A stretch of 64,000 bases of DNA from Cryobacterium sp. Y82. Its GTDB lineage: Bacteria; Actinomycetota; Actinomycetes; Actinomycetales; Microbacteriaceae. The notes beneath the pieces were generated by a model that did no database searches, was not told the origin of the DNA, and saw only the letters and a list, made by a program, of their open reading frames with translations. The position numbers and the translations under genes are program-made. The stretch lies in contig NZ_PJJJ01000037.1 of NCBI RefSeq assembly GCF_002929495.1, positions 1-64,000 of the forward strand, given 5' to 3'. Below, piece by piece: positions 33,033-40,643 of this stretch (within the stretch, counting starts at the first letter, position 1; every line of letters begins with the position of its first letter).

Positions 33033-34205
33033 ATGGCAACAATTTCCGCGTACCAGTCGGCGAACGGACGTCGATATCGGGTGCGGTATCGAACGCCGGA
33101 CCGTCGACAGACGGACAAGCGTGGCTTCACCAGCAAGCGTGAAGCTGAGCGATATCTGGCTAGTGTTTCCGTCGCGAAGGACAAGGGCGAATGGATCGAT
33201 CCAACCTTGGCGCGCATCTCCGTCAACGCCTGGTCGCAGGTCTGGCTGAGCGCCCACTCAAATCTCAAGCCGACTACTCGCGGCGCGTATGCGTGGATTC
33301 TCAAGAAGCACATTATTCCCCGATGGGGCCGGGTCGCCCTCATCGATGTGACCCACACCGCCGTGCAGGCTTGGGTCACAGAGCTCAGCGATTCCCTCGC
33401 CCCCTCGAGCGTGCGCAAGGTTCATGTCGTGCTGTCCGGCGTCATGAAATACGCCGTCCGGGATCGTCGCATCCCACGCAATCCGTGTGACGGAGTGCGC
33501 CTTCCTCGCGTCGCTGAGAGTGACCGGGGTTATCTGACGCCCGAACAAGTGGATGAGCTAGCCGCGCTCTGCGCGCCCTCTTCGACGGTGATCTACCTGC
33601 TGGCCTATACGGGCCTCCGATGGGGCGAGATGGCCGCCTTGAAGGTCAAGAGGCTCGACTTGGGGCGCCGACGCCTGGACGTAGCTGAAGCCATTACAGA
33701 GCCAACGGGAGCCATCCTCTGGGGCACCCCGAAGAACCACGAGCGACGGTCAGTACCGTTTCCGGCGTTCTTGACCGAAATGCTCCAGGCCCAGTGCGCA
33801 GGCAAGTCTCGGGAAGAACTGGTGTTCACCTCCCCGGATGGCGACGTACTCCGAAGCGGAAACTTTCGACGTCGCACCTTCACGGCGGCCGTCACCGAGC
33901 TCAGGCGTCGCCAGCCAAACCTGCCCGCGATCACCCCGCACTCGCTGCGGCATACAGCGGCGTCGTTGGCAATTTCGTCAGGCGCGAGCGTTCTGTCGGT
34001 GCAGCGAATGCTCGGACACGCCTCAGCAGCGATGACTTTGGATGTCTACAGCGACCTCTTCGAAGACGACTTAGACGCCGTTGCAGACGCCCTCAATAAC
34101 CGCGCACTTAAAACAAATGTGGGCAAATTGTGGGCAAATCCGTCAAATTCGAAGACACATACCGCTGAGACGGTTTTAGAAACCACGTCTGACCAGCATA
34201 TTTAG
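33033..34205 (+). CDS. int: tyrosine site-specific integrase
   Basis: 390 residues. An N-terminal AP2-like arm-binding part (VRYRTPDRRQTDKRGFTSKR), a core-binding helical domain (about 60-165) and the catalytic domain: Arg in TGLRWGE (about 194), the HxxR box in HSLRHTAASL (about 303) and the nucleophile Tyr in VYSDLF (about 339). The stop codon at 34203-34205 directly abuts the CCA end of tRNA-Thr, so this enzyme most likely integrates the element into that tRNA gene. Confidence 0.92.
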   Translation: MATISAYQSANGRRYRVRYRTPDRRQTDKRGFTSKREAERYLASVSVAKDKGEWIDPTLARISVNAWSQVWLSAHSNLKPTTRGAYAWILKKHIIPRWGRVALIDVTHTAVQAWVTELSDSLAPSSVRKVHVVLSGVMKYAVRDRRIPRNPCDGVRLPRVAESDRGYLTPEQVDELAALCAPSSTVIYLLAYTGLRWGEMAALKVKRLDLGRRRLDVAEAITEPTGAILWGTPKNHERRSVPFPAFLTEMLQAQCAGKSREELVFTSPDGDVLRSGNFRRRTFTAAVTELRRRQPNLPAITPHSLRHTAASLAISSGASVLSVQRMLGHASAAMTLDVYSDLFEDDLDAVADALNNRALKTNVGKLWANPSNSKTHTAETVLETTSDQHI

Positions 34206-34281
34206 TGGAGCCGCCTGTCAGAATCGAACTGACGACCTTCTCATTACGAGTGAGATGCTCTACCAACTGAGCTAAGGCGGC
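34206..34281 (-). tRNA. tRNA-Thr(CGT), attachment site of the element
   Basis: Minus-strand cloverleaf starting GCCGCCTTAGCTCAG at 34281, with an anticodon loop containing CGT (reads ACG), TTCGATT in the T-arm, a 7-bp acceptor stem, and an encoded CCA at 34206-34208. The 3' half would serve as the crossover core. The second att copy was not found in the window. Confidence 0.93.
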
Positions 34282-34467
34282 GTTACCAGAACGCCCCATA
34301 AGGCGCACGGTGACACAGCCACCAAGCCTAGTCGTTTCTGCGGGTGATTCTGTACACGTCTGCGAATGACGCATCCACGCGGACCGACAACGGGCTCGCT
34401 CCATCGCCCGCAGACCAGCACCGCCAGGCATGACGGATGGTGGCCACGGCCACGGGGCCAGGGCGCG
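34282..34467. other. short intergenic segment
   Basis: Nothing recognisable beyond the tRNA promoter expected on the minus strand. Confidence 0.3.
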
Positions 34468-34692
34468 CTAGTACCGCTCGGCCTGATCTTGGGCGAGAGC
34501 CGGCGCATCCGCCGTAAAGCGTCGCTTGCTGGTCTGTTGTACGACGTCTTCAAGGTCGCGCAGAGTAGCCGTGCGCATGCCGAAGAGGTAGACGTTTTCC
34601 TTTATGACCGAGAGGCGCTGCTCGGGGACCTTCCGGTCTGCAGCCGTGCACTGCAAGCACTGGGAGAGCAGCACTGACAGGTCGACCAGCAC
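34468..34692 (-). CDS. small hypothetical protein
   Basis: 74 codons from a GTG at 34692 within an open frame that reaches 34821. The composition is protein-like (QRLSVIKENVYLFGMRTATL, then LEDVVQQTSKRRFTADAPAL), but no family is recognised, and it lies between the peptidase and tRNA-Thr. The start is uncertain. Confidence 0.3.
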   Translation of the reverse strand: MLVDLSVLLSQCLQCTAADRKVPEQRLSVIKENVYLFGMRTATLRDLEDVVQQTSKRRFTADAPALAQDQAERY

Positions 34693-34762
34693 GTCGCTGT
34701 CAGGGCACTTCAGCTTCGATCGACATGCTTCAGCTACTTCACAGCACGCAAAGCTGCCTGGG

Positions 34763-36298
34763 TTAACACTGCGGGTCGGATGCCGGCACGATACCGTCGA
34801 CAAGATACGAGTCGACAGCATCGTTCACGCAGGAATTCGACTTGTTGTAGGCGGTGTGCCCCTCACCCGTGTAGGTCACCAGGCTGCCACTGTCGAGCTG
34901 TTCGGCCAGCTTCTGTGCCCAGACGTACGGGGTTGCCGGATCGTTGGTGGTGCCGACAACCAAAATGGGCGCCGCCCCGGACGCGTGTATCTCGGTGCGT
35001 TCGCCGGTGAACTTGTAGGGCCAATTGGCGCAGCCAATGTCGCCGAAGCTCATGAACGGGCCGATCACAGGGGCCGCGGCTTCGAGCTCGGCGGCTTGGA
35101 CGCGCATTACGGTCGGGTCGGCGTTGTATGAATAATCGATGCAGTTGATGGCTATGAACGATTCGGTCGAGTTGTCGGTGTAATTACCGTCGGCGTCGCG
35201 GCCGTTGTAGGCATCTGCGAATTGAAACGCGCCCTCGGCGCTGCCGTGCAGTACGGTATCCAACATTGTGCTCAGTTGCGGCCACGCTGTGGCCTGGTAG
35301 AGCGGGTAGATGATCGCCGTGAGAAGCGCGTTTCCGCCGAGCTGGCGGCCGTCCGTGGCAGTGATGGGGCTCGCATCCACCGAATTCAGCAACGCGCCGA
35401 TCGTCGACATCGCACTGTCGACGCTTCCTCGGAACGGGCAGTCCTCACCCTTGAGACAGTCAGTGAGGTAGGCGCGCAGGGCGTTTTCGAAACCCACCGC
35501 CTGGGTCTTGGTCACCTCGAAATTGCTGGTCGACGGGTCAACGGCTCCGTCGAGCACAAGACGGCCGACCTTCTCGGGAAAGAGTTCGGCATAGGTGGCT
35601 CCGAGAAAGGTGCCATAGGAGTAGCCGAGGTAGTTCAGCTGGGTATCGCCGAGCACTGCGCGCAGAAGGTCGAGGTCGCGGGCGGCGCTCTTCGTGTCGA
35701 CCGTTCCGAGCAGTGGCCCGGTCTGCTGGGCACATGCCGCCGCGAAGGCGTCGGAGGAGGCCCCGAGCTCGGCAATCCAGGCGTCCGTTCCGCGCTCTGC
35801 GGTCGTCAGCCCGTAGAGGTACTCATCCATCGCCGAGGAGTCGTAACAGGAGACCGCCGAGGAGCGCCCAACGCCACGGGGGTCGAACCCAACGACGTCG
35901 AAGCTCTCCTGCAGGGTGGCGTCGGTCGCAAAGTCGAGAGAATCCTTGATGAAGTCATAGCCGGAACCACCAGGCCCGCCGGGATTCACCAACAGCGAAC
36001 CGATCCGGTCGTTGCCGGTGGCGACCTGGCGTACCAAAGCGAGCGAAATATCCCCGGCGGCCGGGTCGCTGTAGTCGAGCGGCGCAGAAGCCTCGGTGCA
36101 CTGCAGGCCGTCGCCACAGTCGTCCCACTGCAGCACCTGGCTATAGAACGGATCGAGGTTGTCCGCCACCTGCTCGCCGGTGGGGGTGGAATCAGTGGGC
36201 GCGGAATTCGCGGTGAAGAGGGTGGCGCATCCGCTGAGAGCGAGTGTCAGAGTCAGGGCTGCGGCCGCGATGCTGGTAGCGCGATTGCGTCGGTTCAA
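34763..36298 (-). CDS. alpha/beta hydrolase, TAP-like peptidase lipoprotein
   Basis: 511 residues. The N terminus has a lipoprotein signal (LTLTLALSGC, Cys at about 24). The alpha/beta hydrolase domain has an oxyanion loop NPGGPGGSGYDF and nucleophile Ser in GYSYGTFLGA (about 222); the C-terminal TAP-like domain contains ILVVGTTNDPATPYVWA (acid residue) and GEGHTAYNKS (catalytic His). Such exported tripeptidyl-aminopeptidase-like enzymes trim extracellular peptides. It follows holB in the same direction after 93 bp. Confidence 0.85.
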   Translation of the reverse strand: MNRRNRATSIAAAALTLTLALSGCATLFTANSAPTDSTPTGEQVADNLDPFYSQVLQWDDCGDGLQCTEASAPLDYSDPAAGDISLALVRQVATGNDRIGSLLVNPGGPGGSGYDFIKDSLDFATDATLQESFDVVGFDPRGVGRSSAVSCYDSSAMDEYLYGLTTAERGTDAWIAELGASSDAFAAACAQQTGPLLGTVDTKSAARDLDLLRAVLGDTQLNYLGYSYGTFLGATYAELFPEKVGRLVLDGAVDPSTSNFEVTKTQAVGFENALRAYLTDCLKGEDCPFRGSVDSAMSTIGALLNSVDASPITATDGRQLGGNALLTAIIYPLYQATAWPQLSTMLDTVLHGSAEGAFQFADAYNGRDADGNYTDNSTESFIAINCIDYSYNADPTVMRVQAAELEAAAPVIGPFMSFGDIGCANWPYKFTGERTEIHASGAAPILVVGTTNDPATPYVWAQKLAEQLDSGSLVTYTGEGHTAYNKSNSCVNDAVDSYLVDGIVPASDPQC

Positions 36299-36360
36299 CG
36301 TGTTCCTCTTTCATGGCGTCAAGCGGATGCTGCGATTCAGGCTACCGAAGGCGGCTGGGA

Positions 36361-36420
36361 GTCACTGTGGGCGACGTCACTGTGCGCGACGTCACTGTGG
36401 CTGATGCAACTGTGGGCGAC
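36361..36420. repeat. four 15-bp tandem repeats at the end of holB
   Basis: Units GTCACTGTGGGCGAC, GTCACTGTGCGCGAC, GTCACTGTGGCTGAT and GCAACTGTGGGCGAC follow without gaps. The holB stop codon (36392-36394) lies in the third unit, so changes in copy number could alter the C terminus of the protein. Confidence 0.8.
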
Positions 36421-37579
36421 GGATCGCCGACACGAGCATCGCTTCGAGGGCGAGGGCCGGGGCAACATTGGATTGAATCCGCTGGCGTGCCACGGCAATC
36501 GCGTCTATCGTGGCGACCGTGGCTGCTGGGGCGCTGGCCATACTCGCCGTGCGCAGCTCGGCGAGCAGCTCACGGTTGATCACAGCTTGTTCCCGGCCAA
36601 GCTGCACCATGCAGACGTCCCGGTACAGCGAGGCCAGGTCAACCAGAATGCGGTCGATGCCGTCATGCAGGCTGCGTTTCGCCCGACGCTTTTGGTCGTC
36701 TTCAAGATCTTTGATCTGGCCGCGCAGCCCCGGCGGCACGGACTGCCCGGCCTCGATTCCGAGCGAGCGCAGCATGCCGTCGCGCTCGGCGGCATCCAGT
36801 TCGAGGGTGATCGCCTTCGCGTCGTCTCCTGCGATCGCGAGCAGCCGCGCGGCCGCATTGACGGCCGACGACACCGAGCGGATGCCGAGGGCCGCGCGCA
36901 GGGTCTCCTCGCGACGTTCCCGCGCATCCGCATTGGTGGCAAGCCGTCGAGCCATCCCGATGTGGCTTTGGGCGAGCCGGGCGCTGAGCTCTGCAACGGC
37001 GGGGTCGACGCCATTGCGGCGAACGAGCAGGTCGGCGACATCGGCAACACTCGGAACGCGCAGGCGCACGGTGCGCACGCGGGACCGGATAGTGGGGAGC
37101 AAGTCTGCCTCGCTCGGCGCGCACAAAATCCACACGGTGCGTTCGGGTGGTTCTTCGAGGGCTTTGAGGAGCACGTTCGACGTGCGTTCGACCATGCGGT
37201 CGGCATCTTCGACGACGACGACCCGGTAGCGACCGACCGATGGCGAGTACTGCGAGCGGGCGACGGCTTCCTTGACGGTCTTCATCGGGATAATGACGCC
37301 CTCAGTACTGAGCACGCTGAGGTCGGGGTGGGTGCGCGCGTCGACCTGGCGGGCGGCCGCGAGGTCGCCGTCGGGGGTACCGGGGCTTAGCAGGGCCGCC
37401 GCAAAAGCGAAAGCGAGGTTAGAGCGGCCGGAACCCGGCGGGCCGGTGATAAGCCAGGCGTGGGTCATGGAAGACGATTCGGCGGTGGCGGTACCGGTGC
37501 CGGACGGTGCCCGCTGCGCCGCTGCCCGAAAGATGGCGATCGCGTCGGCCTGTCCCGTTAGGTTGTCCCACACTGCCAT
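36392..37579 (-). CDS. holB: DNA polymerase III delta' subunit
   Basis: 395 residues, AAA+ fold of the clamp-loader. The P-loop ITGPPGSGRSNLAF carries Arg where ATP-hydrolysing loaders have Lys, as expected for the ATPase-inactive delta'. The SRC-like motif region IRSRVRTVRLR and the sensor region VVVVEDADRMVERTSNVLLK are visible. The start ATG at 37579 precedes GLTGQADAI-type clamp loader sequence. It loads the sliding clamp at replication forks. It is separated from tmk by the two-component and secreted-protein genes. Confidence 0.9.
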   Translation of the reverse strand: MAVWDNLTGQADAIAIFRAAAQRAPSGTGTATAESSSMTHAWLITGPPGSGRSNLAFAFAAALLSPGTPDGDLAAARQVDARTHPDLSVLSTEGVIIPMKTVKEAVARSQYSPSVGRYRVVVVEDADRMVERTSNVLLKALEEPPERTVWILCAPSEADLLPTIRSRVRTVRLRVPSVADVADLLVRRNGVDPAVAELSARLAQSHIGMARRLATNADARERREETLRAALGIRSVSSAVNAAARLLAIAGDDAKAITLELDAAERDGMLRSLGIEAGQSVPPGLRGQIKDLEDDQKRRAKRSLHDGIDRILVDLASLYRDVCMVQLGREQAVINRELLAELRTASMASAPAATVATIDAIAVARQRIQSNVAPALALEAMLVSAIRRPQLHQPQ

Positions 37580-37638
37580 GAGTCAAGGGTAACCCGCCCC
37601 GCCGACACCGCCGTGTCCTCCGCACGAAGCGATCGAGG

Positions 37639-37692
37639 CCCGGGCCGGAACGCGGACCCGGGCCGGAACGCGGGCCCGGGCTAGAAGCTGGG
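37639..37692. repeat. three 18-bp G+C-rich tandem repeats
   Basis: Units CCCGGGCCGGAACGCGGA, CCCGGGCCGGAACGCGGG and CCCGGGCTAGAAGCTGGG follow directly, then a partial unit. They occupy the upstream region of holB and may influence its expression or form secondary structure. Confidence 0.75.
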
Positions 37693-37755
37693 CCCGTTTT
37701 CGCAAGGTGGGCCCGGAATGTGCGCAGCACCCTTGCGCTGTGGTCGCGGCTCAAC

Positions 37756-37771
37756 ATGAGAACCTTCTCAT
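37756..37771. promoter_or_regulatory. palindromic operator ATGAGAACCTTCTCAT
   Basis: A perfect 7-bp inverted repeat with a 2-bp centre, 44 bp before the start of the Asp-rich secreted protein. A near-identical palindrome precedes the Ser/Val-rich secreted protein at 39404. It is a likely binding site of the neighbouring OmpR-type regulator. Confidence 0.6.
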
Positions 37772-37815
37772 CTTGCTCTCGGCGAACACGCGCGGTGGGG
37801 CCCCACACTGGAACA

Positions 37816-38157
37816 ATGCAGACGCTCTATAAGTTGGCCCTCGGTGCCGCAGTCGTGCTCATCCTCAGTGCCGGGTCCGCAGGGGCTGTCGCGTTGACGT
37901 CTGCCCTGACCATCGACGACCAACCCGGCCTCGTTCAGCTGACCGATCCCGTAAGCACCGTCGCAGACCCGAACGCGACCGGTGCAGGCGCTCTGCCCGA
38001 ATCTTCGCCGACGGCCAGTCCGACGGCACCCGTCGCTGTGCCCCCGGCAGGATCGCAGACCATCGATGATGATGATGACGACGACGACGACCTCGATATT
38101 AACGATGTTGACGACGTTGACGTTGACGACGTTGATGTTGACGTTGACAACGACTGA
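37816..38157 (+). CDS. secreted protein with Asp-rich repeat tail
   Basis: 113 residues. The signal peptide (MQTLYKLALGAAVVLILSAG, cleavage near AGA-VAL) precedes a Pro/Thr/Ser-rich spacer and a 32-residue C terminus made almost only of Asp with Val/Ile/Asn/Leu in alternation. The tail is strongly acidic and may bind divalent or cationic species, including cationic peptides. The coding DNA is a GTTGAC/GACGAC microsatellite. A palindrome at 37756 suggests control by the nearby two-component system. No family recognised. Confidence 0.7.
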   Translation: MQTLYKLALGAAVVLILSAGSAGAVALTSALTIDDQPGLVQLTDPVSTVADPNATGAGALPESSPTASPTAPVAVPPAGSQTIDDDDDDDDDLDINDVDDVDVDDVDVDVDND

Positions 38158-39379
38158 CCCCGGCGGGCCGCATCCGCTCGAACAGGCGCCCGATATCCTC
38201 GAGGCTGTCGCGGAGTCACTCGGCATGACCTTGGTTGGGCTGCACCGGTTCAGCATCGAGACGACCGCGCGCGGGTTCACCGCCGGGTACACCATCGAGT
38301 TGAATTCGGGCACGCACGATCCCGAATCGCACACCGTCTACCTCGAATCCAATCCCACAACACGGGACCGGCCCGGCGTACTCGCGTTTCGTGACGAGCA
38401 GACCGGCGAGAGCGTGGCGGCCTGGTTGTACCCGAACGATCCCGAGTTGCCGGCGCTGGCCGCGGCGGTTTACCCCGATGCTGCCAGCATCCTTCTCGAC
38501 CGCCTCGGCCTGCACTCCAGCAGCCTCAGCGTCACCGTTGCGGCCTACCGCCCCGGAAAGCGGGCCGTCGTGCGCATGATCGCGCCCGAGTTCACGGTGT
38601 ATCTCAAGGTCGTTCGCCCGGCCGCTGCGGGGCCGCTGCACGCCCGCCATCTGCTCTGGGGAGCCGCCGGCGTTCCTGTACCGCGCAGCAGAGGCTGGAG
38701 CGCCGATGGATTTATCGCGCTTGAGTCCGTTTACGGCGTCGAGGCGAGCCAGGTGGTCGCGCAGCTACCCCTCGGCCCGTTTCTCGATGAGCTGGATCGC
38801 CTCACGCACGAGATTAGCCTGATCGAAAGTTCTGACCCGGCGCGAGCGTCACTGTCAGAGCGTCTGCCCTGGTACGTGCAGCGGGTGTGCTCCCTGCTAC
38901 CGGCCGAGGCGCCCCGGGTCACCGCACTCGGCGCCGCCATCGAACGGATGCGCGCCGCTGCGACGCCCGGCGAACCAGTCACGGTGCACGGCGACCTGCA
39001 CCTTGGCCAGATCTTTCTGGACCCGAATTCGCTCGTTTCCGGTTTCGCATCACCCAACCGTCCGCGCATATCCGGCGTGCTCGACATCGACACGGCCGGG
39101 CTGGGCGACCCGGCCGACGATGCCGCTGCCCTCTACGCACACCTCGTCGTGAGCGCCCTACACCACGACGACCAGGCAAGCCCCGCGGCGGCCGAGAGCT
39201 GTCGCGCTTTGGCAGCCGCCGCACGCAGCCGGTGGTCTCGGCGCGACGATACATTTGCTTACCGAGCACGATACATCGCGGCAACGCACCTTCTGGGGCA
39301 CGTGTTGAGTCCCGGCGCGCACAGCACACAACTTCTCGGCGCGGTCGCCGAACTCGTCGGCGACCCCTCTCCCTCCTAA
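38135..39379 (+). CDS. aminoglycoside-phosphotransferase-like protein (APH/ChoK fold)
   Basis: About 414 residues from the ATG at 38135, which overlaps the Asp-rich gene by 23 bp. The kinase-like catalytic motif VHGDLHLGQIF and the metal-binding DIDTAGLGDPADDAA place it in the APH/choline kinase group, with Gln where Asn is usual in the first motif. N-terminal lobe sequences include VYLKVVRPAA (candidate ATP-binding Lys). Substrate unknown. Start uncertain because of the repeat-rich upstream overlap. Confidence 0.7.
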   Translation: MLTLTTTDPGGPHPLEQAPDILEAVAESLGMTLVGLHRFSIETTARGFTAGYTIELNSGTHDPESHTVYLESNPTTRDRPGVLAFRDEQTGESVAAWLYPNDPELPALAAAVYPDAASILLDRLGLHSSSLSVTVAAYRPGKRAVVRMIAPEFTVYLKVVRPAAAGPLHARHLLWGAAGVPVPRSRGWSADGFIALESVYGVEASQVVAQLPLGPFLDELDRLTHEISLIESSDPARASLSERLPWYVQRVCSLLPAEAPRVTALGAAIERMRAAATPGEPVTVHGDLHLGQIFLDPNSLVSGFASPNRPRISGVLDIDTAGLGDPADDAAALYAHLVVSALHHDDQASPAAAESCRALAAAARSRWSRRDDTFAYRARYIAATHLLGHVLSPGAHSTQLLGAVAELVGDPSPS

Positions 39380-39403
39380 GACCAGCGGATGCCGCCGGCC
39401 AAA

Positions 39404-39442
39404 ATGAGAGTCCTCTCACGTCCGGCACCGAGGCTTCTCATC
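39404..39442. promoter_or_regulatory. palindromic operator ATGAGAGTCCTCTCAC plus half-site
   Basis: ATGAGAG-TC-CTCTCAC (39404-39419) has the same architecture as the palindrome at 37756. A further half-site CTTCTCATC lies at 39434-39442. It stands about 90 bp before the Ser/Val-rich secreted protein. Confidence 0.6.
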
Positions 39443-39510
39443 CAGGGGCACGAATCTTGAAGTAACCGAAGACGAGCACACGCTTGGCTCAATACCCACA
39501 AGGAGACACC

Positions 39511-39900
39511 ATGAACCTCAAGATGACGACAAAAAAGCGTTGGATCGCCATGGGCGCCGGATCCGCACTCGGCATCGGGCTGCTCGCCGGTGGCGCAGTG
39601 ACCGCAGCAAATGCTTTTGAGATCGAAGACCGTTCGGGAGCTTCGATTGGTGTGCAGCCGGTGGGGGCCGTCTCGCCCACCACCGCGGTTCCGTTCAGTA
39701 CCCCGAACGTCTCGACGTTCGACGATTCAGACTCATTCTCGAGCGACTCGTCCAGCACCTCGAGCATCGATTCCACCCCGAGTGCGGCGAGCGTCACATC
39801 AACGGTCTCCGCCCCGTCTGTCGTGACCCCGGTCTCCGCCCCATCTGTTGCGTCCCCCGCCAGCCCGGTGTCTGTGCAGAGCCCGGCGTCTGTCGACTAG
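39511..39900 (+). CDS. secreted Ser/Val/Pro-rich protein
   Basis: 129 residues from the ATG at 39511 (AAGGAG upstream). The signal peptide (MNLKMTTKKRWIAMGAGSAL to ANA-FE) is followed by a low-complexity chain with SDSFSSDSSSTSS and repeated SAPSVVTPVSAPSVASPASP-type units. It probably extends as a flexible wall-associated chain. The operator-like palindrome and the divergent neighbour regulator suggest common control with the Asp-rich protein. Confidence 0.7.
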   Translation: MNLKMTTKKRWIAMGAGSALGIGLLAGGAVTAANAFEIEDRSGASIGVQPVGAVSPTTAVPFSTPNVSTFDDSDSFSSDSSSTSSIDSTPSAASVTSTVSAPSVVTPVSAPSVASPASPVSVQSPASVD

Positions 39901-39927
39901 GCAGAACATCACCACTGCGTAACGCCT

Positions 39928-39959
39928 AAGAAAGCCCGGGCCCGAGCCCGGGCTTTCTT
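39928..39959. terminator. bidirectional terminator between secreted protein and response regulator
   Basis: AAGAAAGCCCGGGC / GCCCGGGCTTTCTT form a perfect 14-bp stem with loop CCGA. The ends carry short T-runs on both strands, matching the convergent genes on either side. Confidence 0.85.
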
Positions 39960-39986
39960 GCGTCGCCAGGGCGCACCGAACCGGCC

Positions 39987-40643
39987 TTACTTGAGTCGAT
40001 ATCCCATCCCGCGTACCGTCTGAATGCGTTCGGGCCCGAACTTCGCCCTGAGGTACCTCACATACACGTCTACGACGTTGGATCCCGGATCGAAGTCGTA
40101 ACCCCAAACCCGACTCAACAGCTGCTCCCGGCTGAGCACCTGATCCGGGTGCCGAAGAAACTCTTCAGCGAGGGCAAATTCCCGGGCGGACAGTTCCACC
40201 GTTCGCGCCCCTACTGTCGCGCGTCGGGTGCGCAGATCAAGCACGAGGTCCCCATAGGCCAGACCGGTCGGCGAACTCTGCTCGGCAGCACGCAGGCGCA
40301 AGCGGATGCGTGCCAGCAGTTCATCGAACTTGAACGGTTTCGCGAGATAGTCATCGGCACCGCCGTCGAGGCCGGCGACCATATCACTGGTCTGAGAGCG
40401 AGCCGTCAGCATAATGATCGGCAGCGGCAGCCGCTCTGCCCGGATTCGTTTCATCACCTCGAACCCGTCGATGCTCGGCAGCCCCACATCAAGCAGCAAC
40501 AGGTCGAAGGTACCGGTCTGGGCGTAGCTCACCGCGTCGAGCCCGTCACCGACCACGGTCGATGAGTATCCGGCCGCCCGCAGACCCTTGCTTACGAACA
40601 GGGCAATGCGCGCCTCGTCCTCGGCGATGAGAATGCTCGTCAT
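39987..40643 (-). CDS. OmpR/PhoB-family response regulator
   Basis: 218 residues. A receiver domain with phospho-acceptor Asp in LLLLDVGLPSIDG (about residue 51), Thr in LTARSQ, Lys in YLAKPF; and a C-terminal winged helix (VELSAREFALAEEFL ... NVVDVYVRYLRAKF). It overlaps the kinase gene by four bases. Likely targets are the palindromes at 37756 and 39404. The convergent terminator follows its stop. Confidence 0.92.
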   Translation of the reverse strand: MTSILIAEDEARIALFVSKGLRAAGYSSTVVGDGLDAVSYAQTGTFDLLLLDVGLPSIDGFEVMKRIRAERLPLPIIMLTARSQTSDMVAGLDGGADDYLAKPFKFDELLARIRLRLRAAEQSSPTGLAYGDLVLDLRTRRATVGARTVELSAREFALAEEFLRHPDQVLSREQLLSRVWGYDFDPGSNVVDVYVRYLRAKFGPERIQTVRGMGYRLK

